DNA of 64,000 nt from Diogma glabrata (Eukaryota; Arthropoda; Insecta; Diptera; Cylindrotomidae). The position numbers were made by a program, and so were the translations under genes. This document shows, piece by piece, positions 44,742 through 60,877 of this stretch. The notes under the pieces were generated by a model. That model had not been told where the DNA came from and did not search any database. It saw only the letters and a program-made list of their open reading frames with translations. Location of the stretch: NCBI GenBank assembly GCA_963693315.1, contig OY856188.1:163204002-163268001 (forward strand), read 5' to 3'. Numbering within the stretch: the first letter of the stretch is position 1; each line of letters opens with the position of its first letter.

Positions 44742-45968
44742 CACCGAAAAAAAAACGTTGGTAGAATCAACTACAAAGCTTGTTTGATTTTGCGTCTAAT
44801 ACGAACGTGGTTATTTTAACCAATGTAGCATTGTCAATTTATTTTAAAAAACGTAACAATTTTCATTATTTAAATCAACCACGGCGTGATCAATTTTTCT
44901 TGTTCATATTTTTCAGTTCGTTTGTTCATGTTTTTGTTTGAAAATTATTGTGTTCGTTAAAATAAAAAACTAGTAGAAAAGAAACTAATAAACAAAATAG
45001 AGATTATTACTTTTCTCTAACAAAAGAATAGAAAAATAAAAAGTTTTTATATATTTTAACATGGCTGGTTTTATTTAACATTTTACTTTAGGAAATAATT
45101 TAGATGTGTTTAATTGATTTAAATAATTTCCATAATATTTGCATATAAAATTATGTGCGAAAGAAATTTTTCAGTCAATGTTATAACAAAAATATCGTTA
45201 ATGAAACAGGCCCTTTCTATAATTAATTTTGGTGATTTAAAAAAATTATTATATTTTTTTAATATTTTTTATTTGTCTTGTTTCATTCCATTTATCGATA
45301 TTTTAATTTAATTTTTCATAATAATGAGAAAATTATAGAAAATTAGTATAATTTTCTACACATAATTCAAATATTTAAATTTTTTCATTTCTGATGTTTG
45401 GTCTTTTAAATCGTATCATTAAAAAAATGGCGAAAAAATGGACGCATCCTTTACAAACAAAATCACACTCATACATTTCCTATTTAGAACGTAAATATAC
45501 GAACGCTAGCTTTATGCATAAAAATGTTTGTCGGGATTGATGCGAAATACATACTTCTAATATAAAAAATTTCAAATATTATATTTACGAAAAAAACGAA
45601 CCCATACAAACATCGATAGCAGCAAAAACAAAACAAAGATGTACCAAACCAAAAGATTTAATACGGCGTATTGCTTGATTCTATCACAAACGTATTCAAT
45701 ATCACTATTTTTAGTCTAATTTTTAATTTACCACGTTTGTAGTCAATTGAAAATTAAATCATAATTGACTCAACTACAAACATGGTTAAATCAAATATGT
45801 TTGTGATACTTATAAAAAAATATATCAACAACGGTTAAATTGTTAGTTTAATTTAAATACGGAGCGTTGGTTGATACAATCACTAACGTATTTAGTTCCC
45901 CAATTTTCACTTAATTTTCGATTAACAATGCAACATGTTTGAATCAAGCAAGATTTTTTCTTTCGGTG
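44742..45968. mobile_element. TIR element in TA, 1.23 kb, noncoding
   Basis: Ends CACCGAAAAAA and TTCTTTCGGTG with TA on both sides. The right foldback arm near 54540 shows the uninterrupted sequence GGGTAGTCAC. The interior has several partial repeats of TACAAACGTGGTTAA-like words and no open frame. Confidence 0.8.
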
Positions 45969-46247
45969 TAGTCACTATCCCCGCCATTGGTTCCTTTGGG
46001 CGTGTCCGCAAGTCAAAAAACGTAAAAATTGACTTCAAAAACGTGATTTCAGCATGTCTGCCGTTTTAATATCTCAAAGTATACAATCTTTTTTTATTAA
46101 AAAATCCAATGGCAGACACCTACTCCGGTTCCGAGTATTTTTTTTTAGCTTTCAAAGTTTTAAAATTTCATGAAAATTTACTTTATTTCAGCAAAGCTGA
46201 AATTTGTATATGTTATTTACATTATTATTATATACATATATATATAT

Positions 46248-49038
<2,791 letters not shown>

Positions 49039-51179
49039 CAAGTAACAATTTGAAGCTGCCGATACGTTGTTGCAGTAAAATTTTGCAGCTTTTTAGTTAC
49101 AATAACTTCCTTAAAAAAAGGGAAAAACGTTTAGATTATGTTTCATCAACATAATTATAGGTAAAATGGGGATTGTATTTTGGTTGCCATTACGTTTTAG
49201 CAAGATGCAACAGCAATTTTCTTGTGAAAGAAATATTGCTTTTGAGACATCAATTTGATGTGTTTAATAATATTGCGTCTAAAACAACAAACTTGTAATA
49301 GTCACAATATGACTGTATAACAAGTGAAATATTTAAAAATGGAAACATACTTTTAAAGCATCTAATCGGTTTTAATGGCTATTTCACTCTTCTAAAATGA
49401 GAATGGTTATTTTAAGGAAAACGGATTTTAAATAGCACTTAGGGCAGAAATAACGAAACAACTTTTATTTTAGAAATAATTGTGGTGGCAACAATTTATT
49501 ATAAATTATTTGCCAAATTAACTTTGAAATGCATAATTGTGTGTAGTACATTACATTTCCTAGATTTTATAAAAAAATGTTTCTATTGACCAACAAATAA
49601 GTGACAGTATTATGTTTTAAAAAATATCGCATGGAGAATATAAATTTCACAGCCAATTTCAAAGATAAATTATATGGGAAATCAAATATTTCAAGTGATT
49701 TTCTAAGATACCTCCAAAATAGTGATAGGCCCTAAAAATATTTAATATTTAAAGAAAAATGAAATAATATTTTTCGTGCCCGAAAGTACCACATTTTCGT
49801 AAATAATGAACCAGAAATATATGTTTGATATTTTTACAGATGTTATCACTGAAAAAGAGTATTGAATGCCACATTAATAATTTATTGTATTGCAAGCATA
49901 TTGTAAAAATTAAATAAAACATGGCTTCTTTATTTGATATAACAAAACATCTTCACACAATTCATTTTAATTGTTTATGCGAATTTAAGTATAAATACAG
50001 CCAAAATAGTCTGCTCATTAGTAAAATAAGAAAAAAAAATGCACTTTTCGTTTCAATAACAAATGTGCTTCTTATATTGTAAAATTCGCTCTCAATTCTT
50101 TGCCGATACCAATTTACATAAAACAGTTTGGATACTATAATACTTGGAATAATACTAATTTCCTTTTCCAATCAAATCGCTTTATGTGTCGGAAACTTTA
50201 GTATGCGTATAGCAATATATCTACACACTAAGCGTTCTAGATATATTTTAACTCTGTGGTAAGCAACCGTGCAGTGTAAATAGTTTTGGGTGTGAGTTAT
50301 ATTGTTCTAAAACGATTTTTTGGTTTCTCTCTCAGTTATATTGTTTATTTTCATTCTGGATCGATGCGAATATCATTTCTGAGAACTACTTACCATTAAT
50401 AACATTTTAACAAATAAGTAATATTCATTGCCCTTAATAACTATAATGCTTTGTCAAAAGGCCTATCGTTGTCGTCCAAAAAACCAAAATTGTTATATGT
50501 TAAGCATTTTCACGGTTTGCTTTGTGGTAAGCAATTTTTTGTTCAGGTGGCCTTTTTAGTTTTGTGGTAAGTAGTTTTGCTTTGTGTGAAAGAAAATGTG
50601 AAAAAAGAGGATAAAAGTAAAACGTAGTTGTTATTTATTAAATGAAATTCATACGTATTCATCAATCATCATTTATTTATACCGAGATCTTAAAAATCAG
50701 AATGCAAGTCTGTTGGCTAGTCATGAGACATACTTAACCAATGAACTCATGATATGAATTTGTCAAGAAAATATATTTTCATTTGTTGGAAATCAATAAA
50801 TTTATAAACATTGTTTTTTATTTTTTACAATTACAATGGTATGCGTTATTGAATAGAGGATATTTAAATAGTATGATTTATAAAGTGTGAAGCAATGGAA
50901 TGAAAACAAATTTCGTTTTGTAGGGCAAACATACATTTGCTGCAATTTGCTATAATTGCCGGTAGGGTGGTGTAACTGAACGGTTAAAGCCCAATTGCAA
51001 AATGCATTTTATTAAATATGGTGATACTTCCTTCATGCGTCTATGATCTCATCGTGAATGAAACCCCATTTTCTTTTCGTGACCAGTAAAACAAAGTAAC
51101 ATTTTTTTCATAATACCAATATGCTGCTGATGAAGCATATCACACACGATAACATCATCTACCATATTAAGATGAAGGC

Positions 51180-53275
51180 AGAGAAGGGTGAATTGAATTT
51201 GTGATGATGTTTGTCTAGTTGCTAGCAAAAGGAATAATCAGTTCGCTTAGGCATATAAGTTTGTTGAAAGCTCATATTGTGTTGGCCATTATCATACTCT
51301 CCAATGACATGGCAGTTAAGACATCCATGATAAATGTTGAAGTTAACTGTAACTAGAGCAAGACTCAGACAAAGTGAATTGAGTTTTTGAAATGTTGGTT
51401 TCATTTTGTTTTCGATTAGTATATTTACCTTTGATCATACTACAAGCTGCAGCATCACAAATAAAGCAACGGATTTTAATATCTATGGGTACGGATTTTA
51501 ATATCTATTTATCTTTATTTCTATCTATATCTTTGCTATTATTTATTATCATACTGTTTTGCAAGATCGCTTACAAATTATCTACAAAGGCTTTGCCACA
51601 GTAAATCCCCACAACCATCGGTGCAAAACCGTCGGTCTCGCATGTATTACGATTAGGGTTTCTAATCCGGATATCCGGATATCGAATTATCCGGATTATT
51701 CGACCATATTTTGACTATTCGATTATCCGGATACTTTTTTGCGACTATCCGAATATTAAAAAACCTTTTATTTTTTAAAAAATAATCAAATTGCGTTGAA
51801 ATGTTCAAATAAATATTAACTTGCGTTGCAAAGTTTGTTATTGCAGTGAAGTGACTATCGGTTTTAAAAATGTATTAACAACTTTAACCTTTTGAAAACT
51901 GTAATCATTGAATATTTTATGAAACACTTCGTGAATCTGCAGTGTAAAGATTTTTTACTAATATTTATTTAATGCTATATTAATTTTAAAAAAATATTAT
52001 TTTATAATATATTTATTGTGGCCCTGTCCATAAAATCTGAAGCGTTGGCTATTTATTTATAGTTTATGAGAGCTTATGACTCTGAGGAAATCACTAGTGA
52101 AATTACTATTGAAAGTGAAGATGAAGAAAGTCTAGGTAGTGAAGTTTGTATAAGAAATCGTGACTGCAGAAAGTACTTGAGAATGCTATTGTGTTAATTA
52201 CTCATGTTGAGTAGCAGAATGAAGGAAGTTCCATATTGCTGAAAAAAGATATCATTTATTTAAATAATTATAAAAAACGGGCGGGCAATTTAAATATTCT
52301 ATATTGCGTATTATTAACAATAGAACCTACATCGACTGCAACGGAACGAGCATTTTCAATTGCTGGTCTTAACAGGACAAAAATTAGAACTCGACTCAAT
52401 TTCGAGATATTGTAATAATTAATTAATTAATGCAATAAATTAATTTTTCTAAAATATGCATTTTTACAAGTTCATCAATAACTTCATTAATTTTATTGAA
52501 TTTATCAATAATTTTATTTTTTATTATTATTATTTATGATTTGTTACTTTTTTAGTTATTTTGTGACTATATGTATAAAAATTAATTAATATAGATACAC
52601 GAAAAATATACATAAATGATTTAAATACCGCAAAGTAAAAGACATGTTTCATTTATTGTTTAATTATAGGGATATCCGGATTATCCGGATAATTTATTGT
52701 TTATGTATTCGATATCCGGATAATCAAATAGGTCGGATATTTAGAAACCCTAATTACGATGTGCATGAGCCGAAATTGAGTTTTTGAGCTTTTATAAATA
52801 GGAATTCCATCAATATTTATTCTTAAACTGATGGAAATTGAACTATCTAGGGATTTGAAATAAGATTCTAGCAACATTTAACACTTCGATTCCAATTGAT
52901 TTAATGGTATTATATTTGCAATCTTCTGTGGTGTATTAAGCATGATGCGAGCATCACATTGTAGTGGTTGCAATTTATTTTGTTTAAGTCATTGTTTATG
53001 AATCGTTAAGAGCTCCTTTAAAGCAGTTTGTGCAGTACTAAATGATACTGCCTATATTTGTATATTATCAAGAAAGTCTTCTGTATTATCTTCGTTTTCG
53101 TCTTCGCTATCATAAAGGAAATGTCCGAATTTTTCGTTTTGATCATATATAGAGTTTACAGATGTTAAAAGTTTTGGTATTTGAGGTAGACTTGGCTTGA
53201 AAAAGACATAATTGCTCTCTTTTAATTCAGTATCACAATCTTTATTGGAAACTAAATTGTTCTCACCTATAAAAC
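51180..53275 (-). pseudogene. Decayed transposon gene of the DGLPxxKSS type
   Basis: Blocks in order on the minus strand: an acidic exon with DSEDENEDNTEDFLDN (after a TTTTATAG acceptor near 53277), CDARIMLNTPQK, INIDGIPIYKSSKTQF, then past the nested hAT: APMVVGIYCGKAFVDNL, a CDAAACSMIKG-like block, and HGCLNCHVIGEYDN followed by MPKRTDYSF. I know this block series from many arthropod and cnidarian repeat proteins but cannot name the family. Several stops and frameshifts. Confidence 0.6.
51654..52752 (+). mobile_element. hAT element (copy 2), complete ends, internally deleted
   Basis: Ends TAGGGTTTCT and AGAAACCCTA with an 8-bp duplication ATTACGAT at 51646-51653 and 52753-52760. Subterminal TATCCGGAT repeats lie at both ends. 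The relic ATERAFSIAGLNRTKIRTRL (about 52330-52410) shows the transposase family. It splits the host element's gene. Confidence 0.92.
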
Positions 53276-54154
53276 AAAGAGAATAAAATAATACTTGTTA
53301 TCAAATTAAATAGACATTTTTGAAAAAAAAACTTACTTATGTTTACATACTTTGTTGCTTGTATGTTGTTGTGATATTACAATAAAACGGATCAGAAGTT
53401 TGGGTTCGGAAGAAATCACTTTTATTTTTCTAACAGTGTAATTGGCACATCTCAATCGTTTAACATTAATACACAAATTTTCGTTATTAGCTAAGGTTCC
53501 ATTTTCAACTGTTCAGTATTGATCTCGGACTTTCTATGAAATGTAGAACTGGGTGTATATTTCTTTAATGATTTAAAATAATGGTTTAAATTTTTATTTT
53601 CCATTATATAAAATAATATCGAGTGCACTGTCACAGCCGACCAAGTAAAACCAAATAATTGTTAAATGGTTTGAAAAATATACATGAAAAATATACATAC
53701 CTAGCATGCAATTAATTGACAACATGAGTGCACAGCGAATTTGCTTTACAGAAAGCTCAAACTCAAAATATAGTCTAAGTTATATTGCATTCATCTTTTT
53801 CAACTATCTTCCTATTAAAAGAGCTAAACTGCTTAATTGGGATTTGACTTTGAAATTATACAAAAACGATAATAAAACGTTTTTATTTAAACGCATATAT
53901 ACTTGTCTATAGCAGCAAAATTGCTTTCCACATAAAAATTTTGATTTTACGAAACTAATTATATTATACTGCTATGAACACATATTACCTATATAAGTGA
54001 ACTAGCTGTTTTGTTTACTGTCACAACATTTCCAAAACTAATGATTTAGCTATTTAACTTTTATAACTATTTCGTATAGTTTTTTAGATTTCGAGACGTT
54101 GTCACAGCATAACTTTTGCTGTGAATGACAATTTACCGAGTCAATTGTTACTTG

Positions 54155-54277
<123 letters not shown>

Positions 54278-54704
54278 AATAATAATGTAAATAACATATA
54301 CAAATTTCAGCTTTGCTGAAATAAAGTAAATTTTCATGAAATTTTAAAACTTTGAAAGTTAAAAAAAAATACTCGGAACCGGAGTAGGTGTCTGCCATTG
54401 GATTTTTTAATAAAAAAAGACTGTATACTTTAAGATATTAAAACGGCAGACATGCTTAAATCACGTTTTTGAAGTCAATTTTTACGTTTTTTGACTTGCG
54501 GACACGCCCAAAGGAACCATCGGCGGGGATAGTGACTACCCATTTCAACTACGGCAGGTGAAAAACTATACCTAGCATCAAAATGGAGTTTCCTAAAATA
54601 CCGTAAGGCTGCTGGTCATTGGCTCTTAGACTATATGTTTTTATTTCCACATTACGAAGTTTCACTTCTTCCGCGCGGAGGGACTAAACGCACAACTTTT
54701 TTTT

Positions 54705-55960
54705 TTCTTCTATCAGGAATCTTCTATCAGGAATCTTCTATCAAAATAAGTTGAAAAGGGATTTTTTTTTATAGAAGACTCCTGATATTGTCAGATGTCA
54801 GTGGTCTAATTCCCTAACGAAGAAATGCACAAAATGATAAAAGGATAAAATGATAACTCATATTTTTCCCGAATTGCGATTCCGTATGACAAATGATAAA
54901 ATGATAATGATAAAAAATTTTTATCATTAGTGAAAATGATAAGTTTTTTTTCCTTAACCAAATAGGTGGAGAAAACGTTTACCATTAATGATAAAAATAA
55001 TTGTTAAAAACAATTTGACATTAAACTCATGTCGTTTTCTTTTTAAAAAAATATTCGAAAACTCTAAATAATTATATTCTTACAAATCAAGATTGTTTTG
55101 TGTTGTGTTTGATTTGTTTTTACTATAATAAAATTATTCTTATCATTGCAATAAATTTTAATTCGTAATTACTACAATAATTTAAAATTATCATTGCTGT
55201 AATTTTTCAAGAACATACCGATATGAAGTTAGTGTAAAGCTCTATAGAATAATTCACAAAAACCATTTATACGCTGTCAATATTAATAGACAAACTAAGC
55301 GCCATTATTATTTTTATTTTAAGTATTGCTTATGGACCTTTTTCCCGAAAAAAACTATGTAGGCAGTCGGGTCGGCTGCTTGTATTTCGAAAACACGTTT
55401 TGTGTTGTCTTTAATTTGTTTTTAATATTGATGCATTATTATTATTTTTGCAGTAAATTTTAATACATAATAATACTGGTTTATAACTATTATTTGACAG
55501 ATACATACATCAATACATACAGCAAAATAACGATTTGAAGTTTAAGGAAAAATCTATAGTTTTTTAGACATTACTGTCGATATAACCATAGCTTTCGAAA
55601 TATGTATTGTGAAATAAAACTCAATTTAACAAGAATAGGCGTCTATTATTTTATTAATTAATTTTGTTATGAACAATATGTCAAATATATATATCGAGTG
55701 ACAGTTCTTTCAAATATTTATCATTTAGAACAATTTTTTAAAATTTAGAACAGTAAATTTCATTTTATCATTTTGCGCTTACGGAATCGTATTTTAGTAA
55801 AAAATGATAATGAAAAAATGAAAACGAGTGAGGATAAATTGAACGATTTTATCATTTATCACATTATCACTATATTTTTAGGGAATTAGACCACAGGTTA
55901 TTGTATAAATATCATAAAGTTATATGAAAAAAAGAAGCGTTGTTGCAAGCGACATTTCGC
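54705..55960. repeat. CTTCTATCAGG-family copy, interrupted by a MITE
   Basis: TCTTCTATCAGGAATCTTCT, GATATTGTCAGATGTCA, then after the MITE GGTTATTGTATAAATATC and CATATGAAAAAAAGAAGCG-type sequence. It matches one arm of the palindrome at 43868-44195. Confidence 0.75.
54802..55893. mobile_element. 1.09-kb MITE with 3-bp CAG duplication
   Basis: Ends TGGTCTAATTCCCTAA and its complement, CAG at both sides (54799-54801, 55894-55896). The uninterrupted site is seen at 43945 and, inverted, at 44090. A 3-bp duplication suggests PIF/Harbinger or CACTA. Rich in AAATGATAAAATGATAA words; no coding. Confidence 0.82.
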
Positions 55961-56264
55961 ATTCACCTCCTGTTTGATAGCTTCATAACAATTGATCTCT
56001 TTTATGGATCATCCTTTATCATTTTATTTTATATTAGAATCGACAAACTGGCGACTAACAAATGTAAATTATATGATCACCGCCACTTTGTCGCCCGATA
56101 TTTATTATCGTTTTATTTTATTAAAAATTAAAATTCATTTAGAAACAAAATACGCGTTAGATAATAAAATAAGGTAAAAAAGATGAAACGTTTTGTACAT
56201 AATTTTATAATAAGAAAACTACAACCATGGATTGTTTTATTACGGTTACAACCTTTAATTTTTA
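55961..56264. other. Unassigned stretch before Helitron copy 3
   Basis: About 300 bp with no recognised gene or repeat; short open frames have no recognisable motifs. Confidence 0.5.
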
Positions 56265-56704
56265 CTAGGAGGGCCCGGCGTGCTTCGCTACGCTTATAAA
56301 TAAAGTTTTTGCGTAGACATTTTGTTGACGTAGAAGCAATGATTTCAAAAATTGGTAATGACAAATGCCAGCATATAATTTTTAATTTTTCTTTTCAAAT
56401 ATATGAATGAAAAATAATCAGAACTCTAGCTGATCAGTTCGGATCTATGAAAAATTAGCGATCAAATAAGTTTTCAAGTAACCTTATTTGATCTCTAACT
56501 TATTTGATCGCTAATTTTTCATATATCCGAACTGATCAGCTAGAGTTCTGATTATTTTTCATTCATATATTTGAAAAGAAAAATTAAAAATTATATGCTG
56601 GCATTTCTCATTATCATTTTTTGAAATCATTGCTTCTACGTCAACAAAATGTCTACGAAAAAACTTTATTTATAAGCGTAGCGAAGCACGCCGGGCCCTC
56701 CTAG
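56265..56704. repeat. 440-bp palindromic Helitron end module 3
   Basis: Same ends as modules 1 and 2; shorter centre (TTATTTGATCTCTAACTTAT). In Helitron orientation the neighbours are A before and T after. Confidence 0.92.
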
Positions 56705-58230
56705 TTGTTATAAATAAAGAAGGTTTACCGAAATGTTGTACAATAGACATTGCATCCAAGTAATTTTGATACATGTTACGTGGTGAACCGGTGAAAGAAG
56801 ATGGCAAAATTACTTTACGACCAACTACTTGCATATTATCATCGCCATTGCGATTTTGATGCAAGAAATCTGTTAAATTATTGTACAAATCAGCACGAAG
56901 AGCAGATTGATTTGAACGAATGTAATGAAGCCGTGTACATTCGATACGAACATACATATCAACAGTCCATTGAAGAAATAATTTTTGAGAACGATGCAAA
57001 AGACTAAAACCATCATGTATAGCAAGGCGATAAGATGCATATTGCAACATTGTAACTTTTGTACGTGACACATTAGCACGTGAAGTTGAAACTAAATTAT
57101 GTTGAATATTAACGTGCCACCCGGTATCACCATTTGGAAACAAAAAAGGATAAGCTAAAAGATCCAAAGAAGAATCAAGGACATCAGAAACAGAACGAAT
57201 TTCATTTGCATTTTTTGAAAAAACAATCATATTTCTTTCAAAAGGTGGTTCACCATCATCATTTTTAAAAATAGCAGCCACATCAGTTTGAACAGCATCA
57301 TTAAAACGACGAATATCACATTCTCTGTTAACTTTTATAACCATTAACACATCAGCAGTAGCATTCTTAGGTCTTTCACAAAATCCATGCATTGATTTAA
57401 AAGAACGAAGAAAAAGATTCACACGATCTAACTCAAAACCTATCTCACGCATAAAAAAAACTTCACATACATTGGCATTTCTATTCATTCTCATATTAGC
57501 AGCAGTATCAACATCATAAAAATATAATTGTGCATACATTGGAGGTCGACCATAAGCAGAAATTAAAGCACCAGTACGATGATAAAAAATATTATGAATT
57601 TTAAAATGATAAATACCACGTGCAGTAGAATCCGCTATATTACATTCAGAACTGATCATTGCAAATGCAGAATTATAGGAATGAATATTTGAAAGAAAAC
57701 TTTTAGAACGTTTTTTTATAGCATTATCATTTGAATTCAATCCTTCGAAAATTTTAGAGAAAAATGCATTTTCAGAAAGAGGATGTAAATTGACTTTGCC
57801 TTTATGGCAACACAAAGAAAACGCTTCATTATTATTTGAAGTAACTTCTCTTGCAAAATGTTTGGCATGACAAAATTGACAACTCATATCCAAAGCACCA
57901 CAAACATACGAATCAAAGTTACCTGGAATCACATTCAAAGCACACTTGAACGAATCTCTCAAAATTACTAAGGGAATTTCTATTACATCATTCACCACAT
58001 TCAATTCTAAACCATCATTCATTTCTTCATTCACAACATTCATTTCACCATTAACACCATTCATGACACCATTCATTTCACCATTCATGACACCGTTCAT
58101 ATCATCAACATTCACTTCATCATTCACAACATTCATCAGCTGCATCAGCTTCAGCATTCATTCCATCATTTACATCATTATTACCATTCATTTCATCTAT
58201 CATAAAATCAACATTAGCTTCATTAACAAC
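56670..58230 (-). pseudogene. Helitron Rep N-terminal fragment (copy 3)
   Basis: Open for 495 codons (58157-56670), nearly identical to copy 2 from the NVDDMNGVMNG repeat to KPSLFIT. It lacks the HUH motif, tyrosines and helicase. The first codons (MPRLRRKRR) are not found; a frameshift near 58150 separates a piece reading NVDFMIDEMNGN. The last residues and stop come from the palindrome, as in copy 2. Confidence 0.85.
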
Positions 58231-58582
58231 TAAAAAAAATTACAATTTACGCATAAACATAAATTTTTTAAAGAGTTATTTCGATTAATTCTCAAGACAC
58301 TACTATTTCATTAAGTATGGTAAGTTAATGATATCCATTAATTTACGTACACATTCTCAATGTGGTAGAATCATTACAATTAGTTGTTATTCAACTAATC
58401 TGAAAACCAATCTAATATGATCTAGGCGATCGGGGGGTTATTTCGTATGGGAGAAATTGTGAATAGTTAAACTCAAATAACTGGATGAATAATAGGAATT
58501 TTTCAATTCTGAAACCAGTTTTGGAATCTTCTAATTAAACCTTACATGTTTTAATCAGAAAAAATTTTACGTGTTTCGTGGC

Positions 58583-58660
58583 GGTATCGAACCCCATTCA
58601 TCAGTAACACAAATTCGATACCTTGTGTTATACACGTTTTATCAACTGAGCCATTCAATT
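58583..58660 (-). other. tRNA-like segment 1 in the cruciform
   Basis: Minus strand: A-box-like TGGCTCAGTTGATAAAACG and B-box GGTTCGATACC, ~55 bp apart, as in tRNA genes and tRNA-derived SINEs. No clear anticodon or acceptor stem. Confidence 0.6.
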
Positions 58661-58900
58661 GACATGTTTTATGGAAATTTTAGTTAGTGAATTGAAACGT
58701 CATCAACAATTACAATGAAGTTAACAATTTCACAAAGATTGCCGACCTAACGACATGATATATTCAATTAATTATTTCTAATTAATTATCTATCTAATTT
58801 TTATAGAGTTGGCAATCGGCAATCTTTGTGAAATTGTTAACTTCATTGTAATTGTTGATGACGTTTCAATTCACTAACTAAAATTTCCATAAAACATGTC

Positions 58901-58980
58901 AATTGAATGGCTCAGTTGATAAAACGTGTATAACACAAGGTATCGAATTTGTGTTACTGATGAATGGGGTTCGATACCGC
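58901..58980 (+). other. tRNA-like segment 2 in the cruciform
   Basis: Mirror copy of 58583-58660, with the same boxes (B-box at 58968-58978). Confidence 0.6.
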
Positions 58981-59440
58981 CACGAAACACGTAAAATTTT
59001 TTCTGATTAAAACATGTAAGGTTTAATTAGAAGATTCCAAAACTGGTTTCAGAATTGAAAAATTCCTATTATTCATCCAGTTATTTGAGTTTAACTATTC
59101 ACAATTTCTCCCATACGAAATAACCCCCCGATCGCCTAGATCATATTAGATTGGTTTTCAGATTAGTTGAATAACAACTAATTGTAATGATTCTACCACA
59201 TTGAGAATGTGTACGTAAATTAATGGATATCATTAACTTACCATACTTAATGAAATAGTAGTGTCTTGAGAATTAATCGAAATAACTCTATAAAAATTAG
59301 ATAGATAATTAATTAGAAATAATTAATTGAATATATCATGTCGTTAGGTCGGCAATCTTTGTGAAATTGTTAACTTCATTGTAATTGTTGATGACGTTTC
59401 AATTCACTAACTAAAATTTCCATAAAACATGTCAATTTAA

Positions 59441-59515
59441 TGGCTCAGTTGATAAAACGTGTATAACACAAGGTATCGAATTTGTGTTACTGATGAATGG
59501 GGTTTGATACCGCCA
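59441..59515 (+). other. tRNA-like segment 3, mutated B-box
   Basis: Third copy; B-box reads GGTTTGATACC, a change of the invariant C. Confidence 0.5.
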
Positions 59516-60042
59516 CGAAACACGTAAAATTTTTTCTGATTAAAACATGTAAGGTTTAATTAGAAGATTCCAAAACTGGTTTCAGAATTGAAAAATTCCT
59601 ATTATTCATCCAGTTATTTGAGTTTAACTATTCACAATTTCTCCAATATAAATTTTTAAAGTTTGTTTGAACGTAATTGCGTTTTGCCTAAAAAACGATT
59701 TTTTAAAACACAGAAAAATAATACGTTTATACACTACCAAAGAAATGAATAAACTAAAATATAAGAAAATAAATATAAAATAAAGTTTTAAGTTTTAAAT
59801 TTCATTTCGTTTCGTTTGTTTCGTGTTTTTTTACTTGTATGTAAACTTATAATGCATATGTATATAAAAAGTTTTTCGTATATAATAACTTTTTTATTTA
59901 TGATCCGAAAAATCCCAAAAATCTTTAAAATCTAAGTTACACTAATATCAGTTAGAAGTAAAAATTTGAAATGAATCAAAATGCGAATAAAAAAGCCTTA
60001 GGCTGTACAAAGTTTTTTTTAGCGTACTAATATATAAGAAGA

Positions 60043-60877
60043 TATAAGTAAACAAATCGCGAATAATAATATTCCATGATTGTAGAAAAGAGATGGATTG
60101 AAAATAAATATAATTAAAAATAAGGATTAATGATAGATACAGATAAATAAAGAGGAAGTGTAAATTTTTTGGTTAGTTAGTGATGAGTTACGAGAAGAGT
60201 TGTTTAAAAGAGTGGTAACATAAAATAAATAGAATAAACGGAATAAAAAAGTAATATAATTTTGGTGTTCATTTTTTAGTTCAAAGTTAAATATTATTAT
60301 ATATTATAAGAAATCGCGGGTACTGTAAACCGCCGGCCTTCCCAAATATTACAGTTGGTGTCAGAAGTAAAGGCTTCTTTTGACATTAAGTAAAAAAATG
60401 TGTTTTACTAAGGTGTCCAGAAGCTCCTAAAAATCTAACAAAATTTTTGTGTAAAATTTAAGTCTGTGTATTTGTGACTTTTATAAAATAAAATTTGAAT
60501 AGTGTAATTATTATGTGATCGTGACTATAAAAAAAAACAAAAGATTAAAATATATTGTGAGTGAAAACAAAGGAAAATAAAATAAATTGGTAAGTTTCTA
60601 AAACTTTTTAATAATTTATTAGTTTGCTAGTAGTTTTTAAAAAGAAATATATCGTTAAAAACTGATGACATTGGTTAAAGCAAAAAAAATACAGAAACCC
60701 CTAGTCGAACACGCGGTGGTCGTAATTTTAGTGTACAACATAGGACGGTAGACTCTATAAGTATGGCGAAATTTGATTTCGACAGTTTCGATAAAAAATA
60801 TTGCGACGCTGGTGCATAGGCTGACTTCACCACAGCTCTAGAAACATAGTGTTCTGGATATATAATGAGCTAATATC
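60043..60877 (+). mobile_element. 5' end of a gypsy-type LTR element, truncated
   Basis: An LTR-like end TTACA (60353) is followed by TGGTGTCAGAAGTAAAGG (60356-60373), the kind of primer-site sequence that follows many gypsy LTRs. A ~390-bp leader leads to an ATG at 60763 (MAKFDFDSFDKKYCDAG, then a stop), plausible as a gag start. The rest is cut off by the inverted 629-bp repeat. The LTR start is not defined. Confidence 0.5.

Larger units (their letters stand above)
58235..59645. mobile_element. Large cruciform insertion in Helitron copy 3
   Basis: 58268-58806 pairs with 58812-59290 and beyond as a ~1-kb near-perfect palindrome centred near 58808; then 59352-59645 repeats part of the second arm in direct orientation. 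Arms include GGCAATCTTTGTGAAATTG, CGATCGCCTAGATCATATTA and three tRNA-like segments. Exact borders are uncertain. Confidence 0.78.
56265..60042 (-). mobile_element. Helitron copy 3, truncated, palindromic 3' end
   Basis: 5' end on the minus strand at 60042 (A|TCTTCTTATATATTAGTACGC), 3' end CTAG followed by T at 56265. It matches copy 2 through the leader and Rep gene as far as KPSLFIT, where module 3 takes over. A ~1.4-kb cruciform lies in its leader/N-terminal region. Confidence 0.82.
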
